From contig MU119210.1 in assembly GCA_014904845.1 (NCBI GenBank), positions 496,001 through 560,000 of the forward strand: a stretch of 64,000 nt of DNA, in the 5' to 3' direction. Of the stretch, positions 57,241-64,000 are shown one piece after another. Each line of letters opens with the position of its first letter. The first letter of the stretch is position 1. Origin of the DNA: Acephala macrosclerotiorum (lineage: Eukaryota > Ascomycota > Leotiomycetes > Helotiales > Mollisiaceae). The position numbers and the translations under genes are program-made. The notes beneath the pieces were generated by a model. The model ran no database searches and had not been told where the DNA came from. It saw only the letters and a program-made list of their open reading frames with translations.

Positions 57241-58188
57241 ATGAGCTCCAACGATACCAACCCCTCTCTCCCAGACACCTCCCACCTCACCGGTGTCAAC
57301 TACCTCTTCGGCCACCCAATCGCCCACTCCCTCTCTCCCCTCCTCCACCAAACCGTCTACGACAACCTAGGCAGAAAATGGTCTCAAATACCTCTCGACT
57401 CAACTAACATCCCTCACTTCCTGTCCCTCACAAAGGACCCCAAGTTCTTCGGTGCATCAGTCACTATGCCTCACAAAGTAGCCATCATCCCTCATCTCGA
57501 CGAGATTACTCAAGAAGGGAAGGATATTGGAGCTTGCAACACCATTTTCCTCAAGCAAGACCAGAATGGGACGAGATATTTGGTTGGGACCAATACAGAT
57601 TGTTATGGAGTCCGTGATGCATTTCTGCAAAACTTGCCCACCGGAGCGGGAAAAGATCTCTATCGAGGAAGACCGGGATTGGTTATTGGAGGCGGAGGAG
57701 CATGTCGAAGCGCTGTCTACGCATTGCAGAAGTGGCTAGGAGTGAATCCGATATACATCGTGAACCGCGATGTCTCGGAAGTCGAGGCCGTGTTGTCGGA
57801 CTGCAAGAAAGCCGGTTTCGGAGATAGCTTGATTCATGTCAAGACTGCAGAACAGGCAGAGCTATTAGGTGCGCCGGGAGCGATTGTGGCTTGTATACCA
57901 AACTTCCCTCCAAAGACACCCGAAGAGATTGAAGCCAGGAAAGTGATTGAAATATTTCTAGGGAAGGAGGAGAAGGGTGCTATCTTGGAGATGTGCTATC
58001 ATCCTACACCTTGGACGGAGATTGCAGAGATCAGTAAAAAGTTGGGATGGCAGGTTATTCTTGGGACTGAAGCGATGATTTATCAGGGGTTAGAACAAGA
58101 TAGGCATTGGACTGGGAAGACTCTTGCTGAACTCCCAAGCAAAGAGGTCCATGCTGCTATTGCGCAAGCACTGGCTGCTCGTCATTGA
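57241..58188 (+). CDS. shikimate/quinate 5-dehydrogenase paralogue 1
   Basis: Intronless, 315 residues. The product interconverts shikimate with 3-dehydroshikimate and/or quinate with 3-dehydroquinate. Substrate-binding domain FGHPIAHSLSPLLHQT with the intact SxS motif. Catalytic Lys is in ASVTMPHKVAIIPHLDE, Asn in GACNTIF and Asp in VGTNTDCYG. The nucleotide fold is GLVIGGGGACRSAVYAL. The second strand ends VNRDVSE; an acid after NR fits NAD rather than NADP preference (inference). The ATG at 57241 lies after a long CT-rich leader. With the divergent qa-4 and the convergent qa-2-like gene it forms part of a quinate cluster. Confidence 0.87.
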   Translation: MSSNDTNPSLPDTSHLTGVNYLFGHPIAHSLSPLLHQTVYDNLGRKWSQIPLDSTNIPHFLSLTKDPKFFGASVTMPHKVAIIPHLDEITQEGKDIGACNTIFLKQDQNGTRYLVGTNTDCYGVRDAFLQNLPTGAGKDLYRGRPGLVIGGGGACRSAVYALQKWLGVNPIYIVNRDVSEVEAVLSDCKKAGFGDSLIHVKTAEQAELLGAPGAIVACIPNFPPKTPEEIEARKVIEIFLGKEEKGAILEMCYHPTPWTEIAEISKKLGWQVILGTEAMIYQGLEQDRHWTGKTLAELPSKEVHAAIAQALAARH

Positions 58189-58303
58189 TCGACTTGAGGA
58201 GTTTGAATTTTCAAGGTATATAGCATATATCAACATGCATATCATACTTTTCACATCTGTCACTCTGCCTCTTCCTCTCTCTCTTCGTCCCAATTTCAGC
58301 CCC

Positions 58304-58762
58304 CTATGGCTTTGACTTCTCCTTAATATGCTCCAAACAATACTCCACGGCAGCCTTATACCCAAAAGTCCCCAACCCACAAATAACAGCCACAGCCTTA
58401 TCACTCAGCCAACTCTTACTCCTCCACTCCTCCCTCGCGTGAATATTACTTATATGCACCTCCACGAACGGAATTGCAACCGCCAGAAGCGCATCGCGTA
58501 CCGCAATCGAGTAATGTGTGAAAGCAGCAGGATTTATGACGATAGCATCAACTCCTTCTGTTCTTGCGGCTTGTATACGGTCTACCAAAGCGCCTTCGTG
58601 GTTGGTTTGGAAGAAGGAGAGCGTTGCGCCCGCGGCGGAGGCTTGCGCTTTGACGGAGGACTCAACATCGGAGAGGGTTTCAGAACCGTAGATTGAGGGT
58701 TCGCGGGTTCCGAGGAGGTTGAGGTTGGGTCCGTTGAGGACGAGAATGTTTTTTGCTGGCAT
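58304..58762 (-). CDS. qa-2: catabolic type II 3-dehydroquinate dehydratase
   Basis: Converts 3-dehydroquinate to 3-dehydroshikimate. Intronless, 152 residues, as usual for this dodecameric enzyme. [20 protein letters not shown] contains the catalytic Asn-Leu-Asn segment, and [15 protein letters not shown] has the catalytic Tyr in the active-site lid. [35 protein letters not shown] and [16 protein letters not shown] (catalytic His) follow, then [13 protein letters not shown]. All key residues are intact. Its stop lies 115 bp from that of the convergent SDH paralogue. Confidence 0.95.
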   Translation of the reverse strand: MPAKNILVLNGPNLNLLGTREPSIYGSETLSDVESSVKAQASAAGATLSFFQTNHEGALVDRIQAARTEGVDAIVINPAAFTHYSIAVRDALLAVAIPFVEVHISNIHAREEWRSKSWLSDKAVAVICGLGTFGYKAAVEYCLEHIKEKSKP

Positions 58763-59285
58763 TGCGAGGTTTGTCGTGATGCTTCTAATGTGTTTGGAAT
58801 GGAGTCGTCGCGATGATTTGCTGTTGTGTTTGAAGAGGCTACTGTTTATCTGTGGCAGATGAAGTGTGTGGGTTAGCAGTCTTCAGTTTAAATAGCAATA
58901 TGCCGTTCAAGCAGAGAGCTACATAGCTGCTGGTACTCGTGTCGTGCAGTGGTTCCCCGGATGTTGAACGAGGGGTTGACGTTGGAGGTGGGAGGAAATT
59001 GTGGGGCGAACGGCTGAAGATTCTGCCAGCATTTCTGGAGAATTGCATCAACACCAAGAGTAACCCAAACATCGACAAGCCCTCGGTGACTGTTGCAGGG
59101 CGGAAAGGCGCATTCCATCGCTGCTTCCTAATAGAAATTGGTAGCAGAACGTCCCTGGAGCTATAATTACTTTACGGCAGCTGTTTCGAGTGTTGAATCA
59201 GTCACACAGAAGATTTCCGAGATCGAGAAGTCGCTCAATTTCTATCGAAATGCTGAGAAATTTGTATTATTGTGTATTTCGTATA
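58763..59285. other. intergenic, qa-2-like promoter
   Basis: 523 bp between the qa-2-like start and the end of the next gene upstream. No quinate-activator palindrome recognised. Confidence 0.45.
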
Positions 59286-60245
59286 TCAGAAATTTATGGC
59301 TGTGCTCTCTTCTGCTGCTCTTCTTGAGATCTCCCATATTTCATCCATTGGCACAGCTTTCCTCCCATCCTCCCCAGCTCCGGCCCACAATCTCCACTGC
59401 TCTTCAAGCTGAAAGCCTATTACATTCGTCCCTTCAACCGTTCTCCATCCATTATTTTTACCCATCTGCATTATCCGCGTATTTCTAGGCTTGAAACACA
59501 TATCTAACAGAACCCCCTTCTCCTCTTTCTTCAGAAATGCTTCGAGAATTTCCCGAGCGTTCAACTCCTCCCCAGTCTTTGCTTCAAAATCCGGTACAGT
59601 GCCGACAATGTAGAATGGGCCTGGCAGCAGTTCTACATCTTCAACTGAGGTGATATGCCTCAGTGTTGGGAGTCGTCCCTCGGCATAGGCTCTCGAATCC
59701 TTGAGCAAATCGTCCACTTCTTTTGCGTCTCTGTTTACAACATATATCTCACCGCAGTCTAACTCAGCAAATAATGCGTAGACGGCTGCTCTCGAAGCTC
59801 CGCCCGCTCCAATTATCAAAGCCGGTTTCCCTTTTCCCTCATTTTCTCCCGTTATTGTCCCAGATAACAAGCATCCCTTGATACCTCTCCAATCCGTATT
59901 CGTACCTCTCAACTTCCCTTCCTCGGTCAGATAAACATTATTGCAGGCGCCAATAGTCGTTGCCAATGGATCCAGTTCGTCTAGAAACGGCATAATGCTC
60001 TTCTTGTATGGCATTGTGACTACGCCTCCAGCGAATGTTGGTGCGCGGAAGTGTGCTATGGCATCTTCGACCGTGGGACATTCTTGGTTGATGAATGTCC
60101 AAGGATGATTGAGAGAATTTGCGATGTAGTTGTGAAGATGGATTCCGATTGAATGCGTTACTCCTATTCCTGCGAGATAGAGGTACTTTCGCTGGTCAGC
60201 CGAGCGGCTGTCGAGTTTGAAGGTCTCAGTTTCTGCGGTGGACAT
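59286..60245 (-). CDS. qa-3: quinate/shikimate dehydrogenase paralogue 2 (QA-3/QutB-like)
   Basis: Intronless, 319 residues. The catalytic Lys is in GGVVTMPYKKSIMPFLDE, Asn in IGACNNVY and Asp in RGTNTDWRG. The NAD(P) fold is ALIIGAGGASRAAVYALFAE, and VVNRDAKEV again has Asp after Asn-Arg. Where paralogue 1 reads HSLSP this protein has THSIGIHLHN, so the second Ser of the substrate carboxylate motif is Gly. That difference may mark altered quinate versus shikimate preference. DMCFKPRNTRIMQMGKNNGW and NVIGFQLEEQWRLW are conserved C-terminal elements. The symbol is tentative because either paralogue could be the quinate dehydrogenase. Confidence 0.83.
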   Translation of the reverse strand: MSTAETETFKLDSRSADQRKYLYLAGIGVTHSIGIHLHNYIANSLNHPWTFINQECPTVEDAIAHFRAPTFAGGVVTMPYKKSIMPFLDELDPLATTIGACNNVYLTEEGKLRGTNTDWRGIKGCLLSGTITGENEGKGKPALIIGAGGASRAAVYALFAELDCGEIYVVNRDAKEVDDLLKDSRAYAEGRLPTLRHITSVEDVELLPGPFYIVGTVPDFEAKTGEELNAREILEAFLKKEEKGVLLDMCFKPRNTRIMQMGKNNGWRTVEGTNVIGFQLEEQWRLWAGAGEDGRKAVPMDEIWEISRRAAEESTAINF

Positions 60246-61118
60246 GCTAAATTTGATTTCACCGGAGGTTTGTTGAATTTCTGTGAAAAAATTTCCAGGC
60301 TTATCTGTTTATGGAGTTTGAGACTGTTTGTCTATCTCAAGATTATGATGAACTTCCATGTGAAGTAAGTCGTTCTTCCGGGATTGGTTAGCTCTCGCTG
60401 CCCCACTACCCCTCCTTCTCGGCGGAAAAATGATCAACCCTCCGCGGATGCTCGCACGTATATCAGAACAGCATTTTAATTCAAGTTCCGAGTCAGTTCA
60501 GTCGAATACAACTGATAGAAACTTTAGCACAGACTCGATAGCTTGAAGCGAGTCTGGATGGGTGACTTGGCACTACTGAGTCAATCAGGGGATAGTTTCT
60601 CGCCTACTTTACGAACCTTGGCGCTTGCTTATCCGCAAAGAATCCCGTGGTTCTGAAGGGAGCCCGAGATTGAGACTGAAGAGCGCCTACAAGTGAGGTA
60701 CAGACATTCATTTTCGTGTTATATCAACTCTCTCGCGGCACAGATTCCAAGCACTTCGGTCTCAGAGTCCAACTGCTTATCAAGACATGTCTTTCCTTAA
60801 TGTAATGATTCTGGCATCAGCTAGCTCGGACATTGCAATCGAGTCTCCAGTGAGTTTATTTCTTGAGCGAGTCGTGGGAAGAATGACGCCTCCTTTTGGC
60901 GAGTCTACTGTGTTCCAAGATAAGGCAACAGGAGGCACCCATTGTCCAGAAACCTCTAGGAACTTCTCCTGATCTAGAACATTTTCACGAGACTCGCTTG
61001 ATTGCTATTTATTCTACCTCCAAGTGGATGCCTTGATATCAAGACTCGACACATCAACAAAAGAACGACTCGATATCTTAAGTTCCTGCATACTCCTGGA
61101 GAACAAAACTAAGTCAGC
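60246..61118. other. intergenic, qa-3-like promoter and RBR upstream region
   Basis: A 61-codon frame at 60787 (MSFLNVMILASASSDIAIES) is too short to support. A lone TTATCC half-site occurs near 60628. Several GACTCG words (60530-60560, 60990-61075) lie before the RBR gene. Confidence 0.4.
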
Positions 61119-62208
61119 ATGGCGAGACCGAAAGCAGAGTCCGGAACGAGAACAGAACCTGGAAGGCCGATAATCACTCTCCCTATTACTATATTCGGCC
61201 TATACCCCGCGGACTATTCCATCCCAGTCCTGAAGCGGATCCTTGCTATCTTTCGGAAGAAATTAGTCAAAGATCAGATCAGAAACGTTCTCCTTCAACG
61301 TCTAGCGCACTTGGAACAGAATCTATCTCTTCTCGAATGCCACGCCGTCACTCAAATTTTGGGACGAGACCTCCCAATCACCAGAGCGCTGATCGGACAA
61401 TGGCCTACGATCGGCAGAGAAGCTGTCAGCGAAGTGAGGACGGAGATCAAGGAAGAGTATAAGTGTGAAGCATGCTTGGATACCTTACCTGCAGGCTTCT
61501 TCCGGCGAAATAAGATCTCACCACTCTGCGACCATGAATGCAGACTATGCGAAGGCTGCTTGACGATGGGTCTTGAATCTGCAATGAAAGACGAAGAAAT
61601 AGACTGGGAGATGATCCCATGTCCGTGCTGCAGAGCCGTCATTCCACCAGAGACGATCCGAAGATATGCCTCCGCTGACCTCCTTTCCGAGTTCGTATCC
61701 CGAAATATCCAGGAGAAGGAACTGACAAATCCCACAGGTACGAAGAATACAGAGTCTGTTTCCACCTCCAATCCCTGAAGAACTTTTGCCTCTGCAGCCG
61801 ACCTGGCTGTCGTTCAGGGCAGTTTCATCAAGGTGGACTTAGAGCACCTCGAATGATATGCATCAAATGCAACTTCGAGACATGCTTCAAGCACAAAGTC
61901 CCATGGCACGAGGGAGATGATCCAGACGACCATAACGCAGCGACATGTCGACATTATGGCGATCTTGGAGTCAGCGCGAATAGGGACAAGCTGAAGCAGA
62001 ATCGAGCTTCGACAAGTATGATTCGAAGAATCACGAAAGCTTGCCCAAAATGCCAGATTCGCATTCTGAAGAATGGTGGATGCGATCATATGTATTGTAA
62101 GTCATCATGATGCATGTCTCGCAGCTGTGAAACTAACATGGATATTGTCAAGGTACGCAATGCAAGACTAATTTTCGATGGACGAGAGCCAAGCGTGATC
62201 TCAAGTGA
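61119..62208 (+). CDS. RBR-type RING protein with degenerate RING2 end
   Basis: Exons 61119-61690, 61738-62096, 62153-62208; 328 residues. N-terminal helical module (FGLYPADYSIPVLKRILAIF ... HLEQNL) as in the 48288 and 62663 genes. RING1 is KCEACLDTLP...CDHECRLCEGC...CPCC. The IBR is CSRPGCRSGQFHQGG...CIKCNFETCFKHKVPWHEG. RING2 starts CPKCQIRILKNGGCDHMYC with the presumed catalytic Cys kept. It ends CTQCKTNFRWTRAKRDLK, where FCWxC would be expected: both last zinc-binding Cys are Arg. The donor of intron 1 is GTTCGT, chosen because only it keeps phase and yields LLSEYEEYRV. It could be a young pseudogene or a divergent ligase. Confidence 0.75.
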
Positions 62209-62662
62209 GCATAGTCTCAGCAGGATTAGTTGCAGCCCGTCGCAGACCTTCAGTTACCAATGAACGAGATAATCTGGGACATTACCGCTGCGAAAGTTGT
62301 AGGTAGGACACAGGAGTTGTCACACAGATTTTGGAAGTCTTCTGCAAGGCGTGGGGGTTAGTGATCTTAGCCTGAGCATCTTTGATGTTCTGTGGTACAC
62401 TATGTTCGCGCATCCAACCTTTCAGGCGGAACACATTAATTTCTATCTCGCAAAACTTTGAAGTCTAGTTTGAGGGAAAATGCTTTTGCAGGGTGAAACT
62501 CAGTCTTTTGTTTCTCGATACGAAGGGCGGAGACTGGAGACATTGCCTTCTAGTGCCAGTTAACTGTCTAAATCTTCTTACATCTTTTACTGCCCGGTTC
62601 CTTCAACCAAAATTACTTTGCTTTCTACCGAAATTCTCCTCGCATAAATCAATATCCAAGCC
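62209..62662. other. spacer between tandem RBR genes
   Basis: 454 bp in the same orientation between the two RBR genes; the CT-rich end from about 62560 is probably the leader of the second. No repeat seen. Confidence 0.45.
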
Positions 62663-63682
62663 ATGGGAGCTGTCAAGAGCAGAGTCAAATCCAATCCTGA
62701 CGACAACAGGGTTTTCGGTTACCGTTTCGAGGAATTAGAGCCCACAACCCTGAAACATATCTTGGATATCTATCACCAAAGAACAAAACATCATGCAACA
62801 GACATCGAACTCTTCAATCGTGTCCAAGCTCTCGAAGCTCAACTCGATGCCGACGACAGGCGAACTATCAGACAAGTTCTGGAACGGGGAGAAGTTCTTA
62901 CTCGACAAGCACTGAAGACTGGCAAACCACTTTGCTCTATCTGTACTAACAGTTTTCCATCGTCCAATGTGGTTATATGTGGAGGCCATATAGGATGCCT
63001 TCTCAGAGAATATATTACCTGCAAGACATGTACAGAAAGATACATCACACATTACATGTCCAACATATCATGGGAAAGAGTACCCTGCATGTTCTGTGGT
63101 CTTCTCCTCCCACAAGACTCAATCAAGCAATTCATCTCCGAAGAAATGCTCCAGAAGTATGCTTCCAACCCCCTTCCGCGTTCCACACTTACAAAGGGAA
63201 TCTAGATATACAACTTTCCTCGAGCTCAAACCAATCCGCGACCACCCCAACTTCCGCTGGTGTCAAAATCCTAAATGCAGCCAAGGACAAATTCACACAA
63301 ATGGAGCCAAGGAACCAAGAATGACGTGCAGAAAATGCTCATTCTCCTCCTGTTTCAATCACCAGAAGCCATGGCATAAGAACAAAACATGTGAGGAGTA
63401 CGATAAGGCCGTCAGCCCAAAAAACCTAAAGGAGGAAGAGGCGTCTGTGAGGAAGATACAGAAGTCTGTAGGAAGGTGTCCTCAATGTGCCGCTCCCGCT
63501 TTCAAAAATGGTGGATGTGGTACTGTTCATTGTAAGTGTTTGACTTGGGAAGGAAGAGGACGGTTATTGATTTGAGAGCAGGTACATGTGGGTATAGCTA
63601 TGATTGGAAGGCGGCGAGGGGGAAGAAAAGTGATGGGACATTGGCTGTCTACGAGGCACGGGGACGGCAGGTTGTGCGATAG
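62663..63682 (+). CDS. RBR-type RING protein, second tandem copy, RING2 altered
   Basis: Exons 62663-63156, 63206-63531, 63582-63682; 306 residues. The N-terminal module is VFGYRFEELEPTTLKHILDI then LFNRVQALEAQLDADDRRTI. RING1 is LCSICTNSFP...CGGHIGC...CKTC...CMFC. The IBR is WCQNPKCSQGQIHTNG...CRKCSFSSCFNHQKPWHKN. RING2 starts CPQCAAPAFKNGGCGTVHC; the Cys of GGC is kept but the usual HM is TV. It then reads CRTCGYSYDWKAARG, lacking the last CxxC. Gene order, intron positions and domain order match the gene at 61119, so the pair arose by tandem duplication. MGAVKS at the N-terminus begins with Gly2 and might be myristoylated, which is speculative. Confidence 0.75.
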
Positions 63683-64000
63683 AATGGAGAGAGAAGTATC
63701 CTATCGGGCCACTGGCCATATTACGAAGTTCAGCGACCACCATCAGCGGTTATGAACAGTTCTTATGTCAAAGTAATTGTAATTTTGACAATTGATGGCA
63801 TGCTGGGCTGGCAGACTGATGGCTTGGTGAGCTCCTCGACTGCTGTCAAGAATTCCATGAGAATTCCTATTGGAGTATCAGGTCTTTTGAGCGTGATAGT
63901 CTCGGATAATTGTGTTGTTCGTATTTGCCAGCAGTTGTCTCGTCTTGCTCCTCGTCACATACACCTACGAAATCTGGCGTATGCCTGAAAGAGTAAAGTC
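63683..64000. other. window end, no gene seen
   Basis: A 78-codon frame at 63752-63988 has no recognisable feature. Confidence 0.4.

Noticed and set aside
1..64000. CRISPR arrays, tRNA or rRNA genes
   Set aside because: No regularly spaced identical repeats or cloverleaf-like segments were seen; CRISPR is not expected in a fungal nuclear genome.

Overview
The window is nuclear DNA of a filamentous ascomycete (Pezizomycotina). Most genes carry short (about 45-60 bp) GT-AG introns with CTAAC-like branch sites. The gene set is typical of that group: a Zn2Cys6 regulator, a cutinase, a Ctr copper transporter, fungal MFS carriers, a DUF4246 protein and a quinate-utilisation cluster. The cutinase, the DUF4246 protein and expanded RBR/IBR-type RING proteins would suit a plant- or litter-associated Leotiomycete-like fungus, but the taxon is an inference. 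Most genes here are spliced; I rebuilt the exons by hand from splice sites, reading phase and family continuity, and every spliced model listed closes in frame.

Layout. 0-4.3 kb: p23 co-chaperone, a small hypothetical gene, a decayed pseudogene and a small Cys-rich gene. 4.7-10.2 kb: a Zn2Cys6 regulator, a phytanoyl-CoA-dioxygenase-like enzyme and a sugar-type MFS transporter, the last two divergent over a 0.6-kb spacer (a possible mini-cluster). 10.5-14.98 kb: a small Cys-rich gene, a Ctr copper transporter, a four-TM membrane protein and a Pro/Gln/Tyr-rich protein. 15.5-20 kb: housekeeping genes TMA46-like, OST4 and a YRA1/ALY export factor with an unusually large intron. 21.5-25 kb: a secreted cutinase and a membrane-anchored glutaminase-A-like protein, followed by a 283-bp MITE. 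27.9-32.9 kb: a 20-exon SNF2 ATPase with an inserted RING finger. 34-44.9 kb: amidase, HSL-type esterase, DUF4246 protein, a small ORF and a DHA1-type MFS transporter.

46-64 kb: five loci related to RING/IBR (RBR) proteins, from three intact reading frames to a splice-broken relic. They flank two other blocks. One is a gene fusing an FAD/NAD(P)-binding oxidoreductase to a formyltransferase-like domain whose catalytic Asn and His are replaced; it sits behind about 1.6 kb of diverged tandem repeats. The other is a quinate/shikimate catabolic cluster: 3-dehydroshikimate dehydratase, two shikimate/quinate-dehydrogenase paralogues and a type II 3-dehydroquinase. Together these enzymes would convert quinate to dehydroquinate, dehydroshikimate and protocatechuate. 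The usual activator, repressor and permease genes are not in the window.

The most unusual items are the FAD/pseudo-formyltransferase fusion with its repeat-built leader, the shared unnamed N-terminal module of the RBR proteins together with RING2 cysteine loss, the MITE, and the retained large intron in the YRA1 homologue. I saw no tRNA, rRNA or CRISPR features.
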